Assembly (NCBI GenBank): GCA_963760125.1
Contig: CAVXBV010000014.1
Span: 124,001-188,000 of the forward strand
Reading direction: 5' to 3'
From: RYN-111 sp963760125
GTDB taxonomy: Bacteria; Actinomycetota; Actinomycetes; Mycobacteriales; SCTD01
Length of the DNA: 64,000 nt
The notes below the pieces were generated by a model. That model saw nothing but the letters and a program-made list of their open reading frames with translations, was not told the DNA's origin and did not search any database. The translations under genes and the position numbers were made by a program. This document shows, one piece after another, positions 1 to 7,388 of this stretch; positions within the stretch are counted from its first letter, which is position 1, and each line of letters starts with the position of its first letter.

Positions 1-354
1 AGCGATGTCGCTGAGCAGCTCCGGCCGCGCGATCCCGGCGGTGTTCACCCCCACCTTGTCGGCACCGGCGCGCAGCAGCCGGTCGACGTCCTCGGGGCTG
101 CGCACGCCGCCTCCGACGGTGAGCGGGATGAACACCTGCTCGGCGGTACGACGCACCACGTCGTAGGTCGTCTCCCGGGACCCGCTGCTGGCGGTGATGT
201 CGAGGAAGACGAGCTCATCGGCGCCCTCGGCGTCGTACACCCGGGCCATCTCGACGGGGTCGCCCGCGTCGACGAGGTCGGTGAAGTTGACGCCCTTGAC
301 CACGCGACCGTTGTCGACGTCGAGGCAGGGGATGACGCGTACGGCGAGGGGCAC
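1..354 (-). CDS. hisF: Imidazole glycerol phosphate synthase cyclase subunit HisF (3' end off window)
   Basis: HisF is the cyclase half of the HisF-HisH enzyme. It uses ammonia delivered by HisH to convert PRFAR into imidazole glycerol phosphate and AICAR. The translated N-terminus shows the HisF signature: AVRVIPCLDV with the catalytic Asp, then GRVVKGVNF, the DITAS strand end, and a phosphate-binding VGGGVRS. About 118 of the usual ~255 residues are present; the C-terminal half lies beyond the left edge. I took the GTG at 354 because it gives the normal family start MPLAVRVIPCLD; a GTG three codons upstream (363) is also possible. The other his genes of this window follow on the same strand, but hisF is separated from hisA by about 2.2 kb of unrelated genes. 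Identity is secure. Confidence 0.93.
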   Translation of the reverse strand, partial: MPLAVRVIPCLDVDNGRVVKGVNFTDLVDAGDPVEMARVYDAEGADELVFLDITASSGSRETTYDVVRRTAEQVFIPLTVGGGVRSPEDVDRLLRAGADKVGVNTAGIARPELLSDIA

Positions 355-441
355 GTCGCCACGCTAGTGGGGACAGCCGACGTGGGACACGGCATAGCGC
401 AGGCGATAGGCGACGGCGGGGAGCGGCCCTACCCTGAGGGG

Positions 442-765
442 ATGCTCCTCGCCCTCCTGCTGATCTGCGTGGCGCTGTTCGTCGTGCTCCCGCTGATCGG
501 CGCCGCGCTCAACGTCCTGTGGGCGCTGGTGCTGGGCTTCCTGCTCGGCCTGGTGGCCCGGGCCGTCGCCCCCGGCCGCGGGCGACTGGGTCTGCTGTTC
601 ACCACCGTGGCCGGCGTCGCCGGGGCGATGATCGGTGCTGTCGTGGCCCGGGTGCTCGACACCGGCGGGTTCGGCCGGCTGCTGCTCCAGCTGCTCGCTG
701 CCGTGGTCGTCGTGATCGCCCTGCGGCGCGAGCCCAAGGTCGCCGCCGGGCGGAAGGCCGCATGA
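442..765 (+). CDS. GlsB/YeaQ/YmgE-type small membrane protein
   Basis: This is a 107-residue, almost wholly hydrophobic protein with three to four predicted membrane segments (roughly residues 1-20, 22-42, 50-68, 74-92) and a short basic tail. The Gly-rich pattern GLVARAVAPGR followed by GVAGAMIGAVV resembles the transglycosylase-associated (GlsB/YeaQ/YmgE) family, which is often linked to envelope stress but has no agreed activity. The ATG at 442 is preferred over an upstream start at 367 because an AGGGG ribosome site sits just before it and the extra N-terminus is not hydrophobic. Its stop overlaps the start of the ParA-like gene (ATGA), so the two are probably co-translated. Family assignment is moderate. 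Confidence 0.7.
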   Translation: MLLALLLICVALFVVLPLIGAALNVLWALVLGFLLGLVARAVAPGRGRLGLLFTTVAGVAGAMIGAVVARVLDTGGFGRLLLQLLAAVVVVIALRREPKVAAGRKAA

Positions 766-1526
766 GGCTCGCCGTCTGCTCCTCCAAGGGCGGGGTCGGC
801 AAGACCTCGACCGCTGCCAACCTTGCCGCCGCGCTCGCCCAGACCGGACGGGTGCTGGCCGTCGATGCCGATCCGCAGGACTCGCTCGGGCGCGCCTTCG
901 GCGTCGTGGCCAAGAGCCGCGAGGACTCCCTCGCGGGTCTGCTGGAGAGCCCCGACGCCGACCCGTCCGCGGTCGTGCGGCGCGAGGTGGCCCCCGGACT
1001 GGACCTGCTGCCCGCGCACCCGTCGCTCGAGCAGGTCGGGATCACCCTGGCCACCCAGGGCGGCATCGTCACCGGCATCCGGCGCGTCCTGCGGCCGCTG
1101 CTGGCGGAGTACGACCACGTCGTCATCGACACGCACGGCGACCTCGGCAACCTCACGCTGTCCGCGGTGTGCGCCGCGGACGCGGTGCTCACAGTGTTCA
1201 CCAGCGACCCCGGCTCGGCCCTCGGCGCCGCCCGCGTCACCGCCTTCCTGGAGCAGCACCGCAGGTTCGAGAACACGTCCGCCCAGCTCATCGGCGTCGC
1301 CTGCTCCCTGTGGGACAAGGACGGCAAGGCGGCCCGCGAGGTCGTCGGCGCGCTGGAGGGCACCGACCTCCCCCTGCTGCCGACCCGCATCCCGATGTCG
1401 CGGCGGGTCCCGTCGGCCACCCTCGCCAAGCGGCCGGTCGTGCTCTCCGCGCCCTCGTCCTCCGTCGCGAAGGCCTACCAGTCCCTCGCGCAAGACGTCC
1501 TCGCCGCGTACGCCGCCCACTCCTGA
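762..1526 (+). CDS. Orphan ParA/MinD-like P-loop ATPase
   Basis: This 254-residue protein has the deviant Walker A motif KGGVGKT at residues 9-15, a DADPQ switch-type segment near residue 36, and VIDTHGD near residue 123. These are hallmarks of the ParA/MinD/Soj ATPases, which dimerise on ATP and position DNA or protein cargo. Length fits the short ParA type with no N-terminal DNA-binding extension. There is no parB, parS-like array or plasmid gene nearby. It is translationally coupled to the membrane protein upstream and followed after 27 nt by an 81-codon gene, so a three-gene cassette is likely. The cargo is unknown. The His-Gly pair following the Walker B Asp (DTHGD) differs from the more usual Pro-rich segment. 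Confidence 0.85.
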   Translation: MRLAVCSSKGGVGKTSTAANLAAALAQTGRVLAVDADPQDSLGRAFGVVAKSREDSLAGLLESPDADPSAVVRREVAPGLDLLPAHPSLEQVGITLATQGGIVTGIRRVLRPLLAEYDHVVIDTHGDLGNLTLSAVCAADAVLTVFTSDPGSALGAARVTAFLEQHRRFENTSAQLIGVACSLWDKDGKAAREVVGALEGTDLPLLPTRIPMSRRVPSATLAKRPVVLSAPSSSVAKAYQSLAQDVLAAYAAHS

Positions 1527-1553
1527 CAGACCCGTCGCTGAAGGACCTCCGCC

Positions 1554-1799
1554 ATGCCGAAGCACGACCTGTCCGCCGACCTGCTGGCCGACCTCACCGC
1601 CGAGCCGGTGACCACGCCCGCCACGCCCGTGACCGAGCCGGTGGCAGCACCACGCGCACTGGCCGACCTGACCCCCGCGGTCTCCCTGCAGTGGACGCCG
1701 CTGCGCTGGGCGCGCCCGCACGTCGGTCTCGCCAAGGGCGGTACCGGCAAGGCGCTGCGGGTCGGCCCGCTGACCGTCGAGATCGCCGTCAAGGACTAG
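1554..1799 (+). CDS. Small protein downstream of ParA-like gene, unknown
   Basis: This is an 81-residue protein I do not recognise. Its first ~35 residues are rich in Thr, Pro, Ala and Val and are probably disordered; the C-terminal ~40 residues (LQWTPLRWARPHVGLAKGG...) look folded and basic-aromatic. It starts at an ATG with a GAAGGACC-type purine stretch upstream and ends at a TAG. It lies 27 nt after the orphan ParA-like gene on the same strand. Small partners next to ParA/MinD-type ATPases are often adaptor or cargo-linking proteins, and that role is an inference from position only. Confidence 0.6.
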   Translation: MPKHDLSADLLADLTAEPVTTPATPVTEPVAAPRALADLTPAVSLQWTPLRWARPHVGLAKGGTGKALRVGPLTVEIAVKD

Positions 1800-1860
1800 T
1801 CCCAGCCCCGGGCGCTGGTGGCCGGGATCCGCGCCTCTCCGTCGCGTGCGGATGGCCAGT

Positions 1861-1893
1861 TGGTGTCGTGACATGCGCGTGTCCGTGACACCA
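1861..1893. terminator. Inverted repeat between convergent genes
   Basis: TGGTGTC at 1861-1867 is the exact reverse complement of GACACCA at 1887-1893, with a 19-nt loop. It sits in the 145-nt gap between the convergent 81-codon gene and the pentapeptide-repeat gene, where a bidirectional terminator is expected. There is no T-tract, and the stem is short, so confidence is low. Confidence 0.3.
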
Positions 1894-1944
1894 GGCCGCC
1901 ACCGGGCCCTCTCCCGCCGAGCCTGCCCCGGTGCGCGCCACTTC

Positions 1945-2547
1945 TCAGGAGCCGCGGACGTCCAGACCGAGCGCCGAGGCGACGAGCACCGCCTGCTCGA
2001 AGGTGATCACGGCGCCGCGCAGCTGGGCGCTGCCCGGGTCGAGCGAGGTCAGGTCCGTGCCGCGCAGGTCCGCCAGCCGCAGGTCAGCCTTGGTCCAGGT
2101 CGCCCCCGACAGGTCGACGTCGCGCAGCACCACCTTGCTCGCCCGGACGCCGGCCAGGTCGGCCTCACGCATCCGGACGTCGGTGAAGGTCGCGCTCGTC
2201 AGGTCCGCCCCTCGAAGGTTGACGAACGACCACTCGCCGCCATCGACCTTCAGCAGGTCGAACGCGCAGTCGGCGAACGTGCTGCCGGTCAGCTTGCACC
2301 CGGTGAAGGTCGCGTCGAAGAAGGTGCACCGGCGGAAGGTGCAGTTGGTGAACGCCGCCCGGTCGTGCGTGCTCACGTTGAAGCGCACGCCCCGGAAGCT
2401 GCAGCCGTCGAAGACCGAGCCCTCGTTGACGACCTCGCTGAGGTCGACCTCGCTGAACAGCACGTTCTCGAACCGCTCGCCGGTCAGCGTCCGGCCGCCC
2501 CAGTCCTCACCCCGCACCTCCTCGGGGACATCGGGGTCGTCAGGCAC
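1945..2547 (-). CDS. Pentapeptide-repeat protein
   Basis: A 200-residue protein made mainly of A(D/N)LXX-type pentapeptide repeats (for example FENVLF, CSFRGVRF, CTFRRCTF, ADLTSATF, ADLRGTDL). Such repeats build a right-handed square beta-helix. Known members include MfpA/Qnr, which mimic DNA and protect gyrase, but many have no known role, and nothing here shows gyrase binding. The chosen GTG at 2547 overlaps the hisA stop by 8 nt, so it is probably the last cistron of the hisB-hisH-hisA transcript. A longer frame upstream of 2547 runs through hisA out of frame and is rejected. The fold is certain; the function is not. Confidence 0.85.
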   Translation of the reverse strand: MPDDPDVPEEVRGEDWGGRTLTGERFENVLFSEVDLSEVVNEGSVFDGCSFRGVRFNVSTHDRAAFTNCTFRRCTFFDATFTGCKLTGSTFADCAFDLLKVDGGEWSFVNLRGADLTSATFTDVRMREADLAGVRASKVVLRDVDLSGATWTKADLRLADLRGTDLTSLDPGSAQLRGAVITFEQAVLVASALGLDVRGS

Positions 2548-3256
2548 GGACGGCAGCCAGCGCCTCCGGCAGGGTGAACGCCCCGGCGTACAGAGCCTTG
2601 CCGACGATCGCGCCCTCGACGCCCGCGACCCCCGCGATGGCGACGAGGTCCGCCAGGCTGCTGACGCCTCCGCTCGCGACGACCGGCTTGCTCGTGGCGG
2701 CGCAGACGTCGGCGAGCAGCTGCAGGTTGGGCCCCGTGAGGGTGCCGTCGCGGTGGACGTCCGTGACGACGTACCGGGCGCAGCCGTCCGCGTCCAGCCG
2801 GGCGAGGACCTCGAACAGCTCGCCGCCGTCCTGCGTCCAGCCGCGCGCGCTGAGGGTCGTGCCGCGGACGTCGAGGCCGACGGCGATCCGGTCACCGAAG
2901 CGGGCGATCGCCGACCGCACCCAGTCCGGGGACTCGAGGGCCGCGGTACCGAGGTTGACGCGCGCGCAGCCGGTCGCCAGCGCGGCCTCGAGCGAGGCGT
3001 CGTCGCGGATGCCGCCGCTCATCTCGACCTTGACGTCCAGGCGTCCCACGACCTCGGCGAGCAGATCGCGGTTGGTGCCGGTGCCGAAGGCCGCGTCGAG
3101 GTCCACCAGGTGCACCCACTCGGCACCGTCGGTCTGCCACTGGAGCGCCGCGTCCAGCGGGTCGCCGTACGACGTCTCGGACCCCGACTCGCCCTGCACC
3201 AGGCGGACCGCCTGGCCGGCACGGACGTCGACGGCGGGCAGGAGTTCAAGCGTCAT
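2540..3256 (-). CDS. priA: Phosphoribosyl isomerase (HisA/PriA)
   Basis: This 238-residue (beta/alpha)8 enzyme isomerises ProFAR to PRFAR in histidine synthesis. It has the N-terminal catalytic Asp in PAVDVRAG, the VDLDAAFGTG strand, the SGGIRDD phosphate site, and TDVHRDGTL with the second catalytic Asp. The overall sequence is of the actinobacterial PriA type, which in Streptomyces and Mycobacterium also performs the TrpF reaction. No trpF is in this window, but dual function is an inference. The inner ATG at 3256 is chosen over one at 3274 because AAGGAG lies 9 nt before it. It sits downstream of hisH and a small membrane-protein gene on the same strand. Confidence 0.93.
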   Translation of the reverse strand: MTLELLPAVDVRAGQAVRLVQGESGSETSYGDPLDAALQWQTDGAEWVHLVDLDAAFGTGTNRDLLAEVVGRLDVKVEMSGGIRDDASLEAALATGCARVNLGTAALESPDWVRSAIARFGDRIAVGLDVRGTTLSARGWTQDGGELFEVLARLDADGCARYVVTDVHRDGTLTGPNLQLLADVCAATSKPVVASGGVSSLADLVAIAGVAGVEGAIVGKALYAGAFTLPEALAAVRA

Positions 3257-3284
3257 CGGGTGGGGCTCCTTCACAGCGGGGGGA

Positions 3285-3605
3285 TCAGCGGGCGACGGGC
3301 GGGCGGGTGACCGTGACCACCGTCAGGGCGGCGAGGGTGAGCACGGCGACGGCCAGGCGCGGGCCGACGCGGTCGAGCAGCAGCCAGGCCACGGCCTGGA
3401 CGCCGACGAAGACGACGACGAGGCGGTAGCGCGCCGTCCGGGAGAGCGCGCCGTACCTCCTGCGCCGGCGAGGCGGGGTGGGTACCAGCCGGTCCCGGAC
3501 GTCAGCCCGACGGGCGGCGCGGTCGCGCTTGTGCGCCGCAGCGGCGACCTCCGCCGCGCGCGCCCGCTGCCGGGCCTCACGGGCACGTCGGCGCTCCGTG
3601 CTCAC
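3285..3605 (-). CDS. Small membrane protein within the his cluster
   Basis: This 106-residue protein starts at a GTG that overlaps the hisH stop (GTGA), so it is translationally coupled to hisH. Residues 1-55 are extremely Arg/Ala-rich and probably form a charged helix in the cytoplasm. Two hydrophobic segments follow (about residues 63-79 and 83-101). I recognise no catalytic motif. Small genes of this type occur between hisH and hisA/priA in several actinobacteria from general knowledge, but a function is not established. Confidence 0.65.
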   Translation of the reverse strand: MSTERRRAREARQRARAAEVAAAAHKRDRAARRADVRDRLVPTPPRRRRRYGALSRTARYRLVVVFVGVQAVAWLLLDRVGPRLAVAVLTLAALTVVTVTRPPVAR

Positions 3606-4201
3606 AGCGAGCGGACCCAGTTCTCCAGCAGGTGCGCGCCCGCGTCGCCGCTCTTCTCCGGGTGGAACTGCGTGGCGCTGAGCACGCCGTGCTCGACGGC
3701 GGCGGCGAACACCTCCCCGTGGGTGGCGGTGGTGACCAGCACGTCGGGAACGGCGCGGGCGGCGTAGGAGTGGACGAAGTAGAACCGCTCGGCCTCGACG
3801 CCCGCGAACAGCCGCGATCCGGCGGGGACGTCGACGGTGTTCCAGCCCATGTGCGGGACGACGGGCGCGTTCAACCGGGTCACGTCCCCCGGCAGGACGC
3901 CCAGGCCGGTGCTCTCGATGCCGTGCTCGACGCCGCGCTCGAACAGCACCTGCATGCCCACGCAGATGCCGAGCACCGGACGCTGGTGGCGCAGGCGGTT
4001 CCAGATGACGGTTCCGCCGCGGACGGCGTTGATGCCGGCCATGCAGTGGGCGAAGGCCCCGACCCCCGGGACGACCAGCCCGTCGGCCTCGAGGGCCGCG
4101 TCCTGGTCCGCGGTGACGGTGACCTCGGCGCCGGCCCGGACAAGCGCGCGCTCGGCGGAGCGCAGGTTGCCCGAGCCGTGGTCGAGGACCACCACCTTCA
4201 C
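3602..4201 (-). CDS. hisH: Imidazole glycerol phosphate synthase glutaminase subunit HisH
   Basis: HisH is a class I glutamine amidotransferase that hydrolyses glutamine and channels ammonia to HisF. The 199-residue protein has the N-terminal DHGSGN strand, the oxyanion region PGVGAF, the nucleophile in GICVGMQ (Cys80), and the His180/Glu182 pair in QFHPEKS, so the triad is complete. The GTG start overlaps the hisB stop by 4 nt, and the stop overlaps the next gene by 4 nt, showing tight coupling in the his operon. Length is normal. Confidence 0.95.
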   Translation of the reverse strand: MKVVVLDHGSGNLRSAERALVRAGAEVTVTADQDAALEADGLVVPGVGAFAHCMAGINAVRGGTVIWNRLRHQRPVLGICVGMQVLFERGVEHGIESTGLGVLPGDVTRLNAPVVPHMGWNTVDVPAGSRLFAGVEAERFYFVHSYAARAVPDVLVTTATHGEVFAAAVEHGVLSATQFHPEKSGDAGAHLLENWVRSL

Positions 4202-4791
4202 AGGACTCCCTTGGTGGACGGGACTCCCGTCACACGTGGGTCGAGCTCGCAGGCCGCCCGCAGCGCGCGCGCGACGGCCTTGAACTGCGTCTCGACGATG
4301 TGGTGGGCGTTGCGGCCGGACAGCACGCGCACGTGCAGGGCGATGCCCGAGGTCGCGACGAAGCTCTCCCAGATGTGCTTGGTGAGCGTGGTGTCGTAGG
4401 TGCCGATCAGCTCGACCATGTCGGGCTCCTCGTGCACGAGGTACGGCCGGCCGGACAGGTCGACCGCCGCCTGCACCAGGCACTCGTCCAGCGGGACCGT
4501 GGCGTCACCGAACCGGCGTACGCCGGCCTTGTCGCCGAGCGCCTGCTTGAGGGCGGTGCCGATCGCGAGGCTGGTGTCCTCGACGGTGTGGTGGGCGTCG
4601 ATGTGCAGGTCGCCCTTGGTGACGACGGTGAGGTCGAACCCGCCGTGCCGCCCGAGCTGGCTGACCATGTGGTCGAAGAACGGCACGCCGGTGTCGGACG
4701 ACCCCTGACCCGTGCCGTCGAGGTCGAGCTCGACGCGCACGTCGCTCTCCTTGGTCGTGCGCTCCACCAGAGCCGTGCGTCCCATGCTCAT
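4198..4791 (-). CDS. hisB: Imidazoleglycerol-phosphate dehydratase HisB
   Basis: HisB dehydrates imidazole glycerol phosphate to imidazole acetol phosphate, using a di-manganese site. The 197-residue protein has both metal-binding signatures, DAHHTVEDT (about residues 65-73) and NAHHIVE (about 163-169), with the conserved FFDHM segment near residue 38. It is the single-domain dehydratase, without the N-terminal phosphatase found in enterobacteria. ATG 4791 is used; a second ATG two codons inside is possible. It heads the hisB-hisH-priA run; hisC and hisD lie upstream but are separated by three unrelated genes. Confidence 0.95.
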   Translation of the reverse strand: MSMGRTALVERTTKESDVRVELDLDGTGQGSSDTGVPFFDHMVSQLGRHGGFDLTVVTKGDLHIDAHHTVEDTSLAIGTALKQALGDKAGVRRFGDATVPLDECLVQAAVDLSGRPYLVHEEPDMVELIGTYDTTLTKHIWESFVATSGIALHVRVLSGRNAHHIVETQFKAVARALRAACELDPRVTGVPSTKGVL

Positions 4792-4835
4792 CAGGCTATC
4801 CGGCGGCGCGCTGGCTCAGCGCTGCGGCGCCCGTC

Positions 4836-5105
4836 TCACGGCTTGCCGGTCCGCTCGCGGTGGGCGCACCCCGGCCAGCAGCACGGCCGGCGCTTGCCCT
4901 CCTCGAGCTCCTCCTGCGTGCGCCGGATGCGCCGCTCGCGGGTCTTCGCCTGCTTGGCGTCCTCGACCCAGCAGATGAACTCGTTGCGGGCGAGCGGCGT
5001 GATGTCCCGCCACGCCGCGAGCGCGGTGTCGTTGCCGAGGAGAGCGGTCCGCAGGTCCTCCGGGATCTCGTGCACGACCCCGGTCGGGACGTCGAGGGCG
5101 GCCAT
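4836..5105 (-). CDS. YdeI/OmpD-associated family protein
   Basis: A short 89-residue protein with the family pattern NEFICWVEDAKQAKTRERRI followed by EELEEGK, as in the YdeI/OmdA-type domain. The C-terminus carries a Cys-Cys-x3-Cys-His cluster (CCWPGCAH), which could bind metal. Related proteins have been called bacteriocin-protection proteins, but no biochemical activity is settled. It is divergent from the HipA-like gene (61 nt apart) and upstream of hisB on the same strand, 44 nt away. Confidence 0.7.
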   Translation of the reverse strand: MAALDVPTGVVHEIPEDLRTALLGNDTALAAWRDITPLARNEFICWVEDAKQAKTRERRIRRTQEELEEGKRRPCCWPGCAHRERTGKP

Positions 5106-5166
5106 GGGCGCGAACCTAGCAAGGCCGCGGGCCCTCGTCAGCCCCCGTCCGCCGTACGCTCCACGG

Positions 5167-5889
5167 GTGCTCCGGACCGTGACCGCGACCCGCTACGTCA
5201 CGCCCCTGCGCGAGGGCGGTTCGCTCCCCGGCCTGATGGAGGCCGACGACCTCGGGACGTACGTCGTGAAGTACGTCGGGGCCGGTCAGGGCCGCAAGAC
5301 GCTGATCGCCGAGATCATCTGCGCCGGGCTGGCGCGCGCCCTCGGCATGCGCGTCCCGGAACTCGTGCTGGTCGACGTCGACCCGGCTCTGGGGCTGAGC
5401 GAGCCGGACGAGGAGGTCCAGGACCTGCTCAAGGCCAGCGGCGGCCTCAACCTGGGCATGGACTTCCTGCCCGGCGCTCTCGGCTTCGACCCGCTCGCCC
5501 ACACCGCTGCCGAGGCCGCGACCGTCCTGTGGTTCGACGCGTACGTCGGCAACGTCGACCGGTCCTGGCGCAACCCCAACCTGCTGATGTGGCACCGCGA
5601 CCTGTGGCTCATCGACCACGGCGCCACGCTGCTGTTCCACCACTCCTGGGGCCGGGACACCGGCTGGGCGGCCAAGCCCTACGACCGGCGCCACCACGTC
5701 CTGCACGAGCAGGCGACGTCGACGGCCGCGCTGACCCTGAGCCCCGACGCCCTGGAGGCCGCGGTCGCTGACGTCCCCGACGCGTGGCTCACCGACGAGC
5801 CGGGCTTTGACGATCCCGCGCAGCTGCGCGCGGCGTACGTCGACCAGCTCAGCGCCCGGCTCGACGCGCGGGAGGTGTGGCAGCCGTGA
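5167..5889 (+). CDS. HipA-like kinase family protein (orphan)
   Basis: This 240-residue protein has a compact HipA-type kinase core. An early YVVKYVGAGQG segment can serve as the nucleotide-binding Lys region. NVDRSWRNPNLLMW (around residue 136) contains the catalytic Asp and metal-binding Asn of the HxDxxxxN pattern, and IDHGATLLFHH carries the DxG-like Asp. It is about half the length of canonical HipA and has no HipB antitoxin gene beside it. The GTG at 5167 opens the protein. Its stop overlaps the start of a DUF3037 gene (GTGA); HipA-like plus DUF3037 is a recurrent pair in bacteria, and the substrate is unknown. Confidence 0.75.
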   Translation: MLRTVTATRYVTPLREGGSLPGLMEADDLGTYVVKYVGAGQGRKTLIAEIICAGLARALGMRVPELVLVDVDPALGLSEPDEEVQDLLKASGGLNLGMDFLPGALGFDPLAHTAAEAATVLWFDAYVGNVDRSWRNPNLLMWHRDLWLIDHGATLLFHHSWGRDTGWAAKPYDRRHHVLHEQATSTAALTLSPDALEAAVADVPDAWLTDEPGFDDPAQLRAAYVDQLSARLDAREVWQP

Positions 5890-6254
5890 GCGCGCTGTAC
5901 CAGTACGCCCTGCTGCAGGCGGTGCCGCGGGCCGAGCGCGGGGAGTGCGTCAACGTGGGTGTGGTGCTCTACAGCCAGGAGCTCGGCTTCCTTGACGCCC
6001 GCAGCCACGTCGACCACGACCGGCTGCGCTGCCTGGACCCGCAGGTCGACCTCGATGCGGTCGCCGCCTCCCTCGACGCGGTCTGCCGGGCGGTCCGCGG
6101 CGAGGGCCCGGCGGGGCAGACGGCCCTGGGTGTGCGGTTCGGCTGGGTCACCGCGCCGCGTAGCACCATCGTGCGGACCGGTCCGATCCACACCGGCAAG
6201 ACCACCGATGCCGTTGCCGACCTCGAACGCCTGCACACCCAGCTGGTGCGCTAG
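5886..6254 (+). CDS. DUF3037 protein
   Basis: A ~122-residue protein with the DUF3037 opening pattern: YQYALLQAVPRAERGECVNVGVVLY. The start at GTG 5886 overlaps the HipA-like stop by 4 nt and lies 10 nt after GGAGG; a GTG at 5877 is too close to that site. DUF3037 proteins nearly always accompany HipA-like kinases. Their role is unknown; a regulator or substrate of the kinase is a reasonable guess. The gene converges on hisC with only ~52 nt between them. Confidence 0.8.
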   Translation: MSALYQYALLQAVPRAERGECVNVGVVLYSQELGFLDARSHVDHDRLRCLDPQVDLDAVAASLDAVCRAVRGEGPAGQTALGVRFGWVTAPRSTIVRTGPIHTGKTTDAVADLERLHTQLVR

Positions 6255-6306
6255 GGCCGCTTGTGGGCGCGCAGCACGCTGTCGTCGCCCTGGGTGCCGG
6301 TGCCGG

Positions 6307-7388
6307 TCAGGTCACGGCCTTCAGCGCGTCGAGGAAGGCGGTCGTCTCCTCGGGGGTCCCGGCGTTGACCCGCAGCCACCCGGACAGCCCGGGGGTCGTG
6401 GACAGGTCGCGCACCAGCACGCCGTGATCAAGCAGCGCCTGCCACGTCGCGGGCGGGTCGGGGAACGGCCCGAAGAGCAGGAAGTTCGCCTCGGTCGGGA
6501 CGACCGTGAGCCCGAGCTGCCTGCGATCCCGTCGACCATCCGGTCACGCTGCGCCTTCACCGCCTCGACGGTGCCGAGCAGCTCGTCGGTGTGGGCCAGC
6601 GCCGCCCGCGCCGCGGCCTGCGTGATCGCCGACAGGTGGTAGGGCAGGCGCACCAGCTGCAGCGCGTCCACGACCTCGGCTGACGCCGCGACGTAGCCCA
6701 GCCGCAGGCCCGCGCCGGAGAACGCCTTGCTCATCGTGCGCGACACCAGCAGGCGCGGGTGATCGGCCAGCAGGGTCACCGCCGACACCGTCCCGCCGAA
6801 CTCCGCGTACGCCTCGTCGACGACGACCATCCCTGCGGACGCCTCGCAGACCGCGGCGACGACATCGAGGCCGGTGACGGTGCCGGTCGGGTTGTTGGGC
6901 GTGGTGAGGAAGGTGATGGCCGGCTGGTGCTCACGGACGGCGGCGACGGCCGCGTCCAGCCCGATGGTGAAGGCCTCGTCGCGGCGCTCGGCCACCCATC
7001 CGGTGTTGGTGCCGGCCGCCAGCAGCGGGTGCATGGAGTACGACGGCTCGAACCCCAGCGCGACGCGGCCCGGTCCCCCGAACGCCTGGCACACCTGCTG
7101 CAGCACCTCGTTGGACCCGTTGGCCGCCCACACCTGCTCGACCGCGAGCGCGACCCCCGTGACGCGCGAGAGGTAGGCGGCGAGGTCGTCCCGTAGCCCG
7201 AGCGCCTCCCGGTCCGGGTAGCGGTTGAGCGAGGCGGCGGCGCGACCGACAGCCGCGGCGATGTCCGCCACCAGGGAGGCCGACGGCGGGAAGGGGTTCT
7301 CGTTGACGTTGAGCTGAACGGCGTCCGGCAACTGCGGGGCGCCGTACGGCTTCTTGCCGACCAGGTCGTCGCGGACCGGCAGCGTCAC
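6307..7388 (-). pseudogene. hisC: Histidinol-phosphate aminotransferase HisC, frameshifted
   Basis: HisC is a PLP enzyme that transaminates imidazole acetol phosphate with glutamate. The first ~289 codons are a good HisC: NVNENPFPPS at the N-terminus, NPTGTVT, DEAYAEF, and the PLP Lys in SRTMSKAF. After VDGIA (about 6522) the frame breaks. The expected continuation (QLGLTVVPTEANFLLFG... to a TGA at 6307) is present in another frame. Only two bases (6520-6521) lie between the matching codons where three are needed, so one base is missing, or two are extra. Without repair the protein would carry an Arg/Pro-rich tail ending at 6321. The GTG start overlaps the hisD stop by 4 nt. A sequence error is the simplest explanation, since the other his genes are intact. 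Confidence 0.85.
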
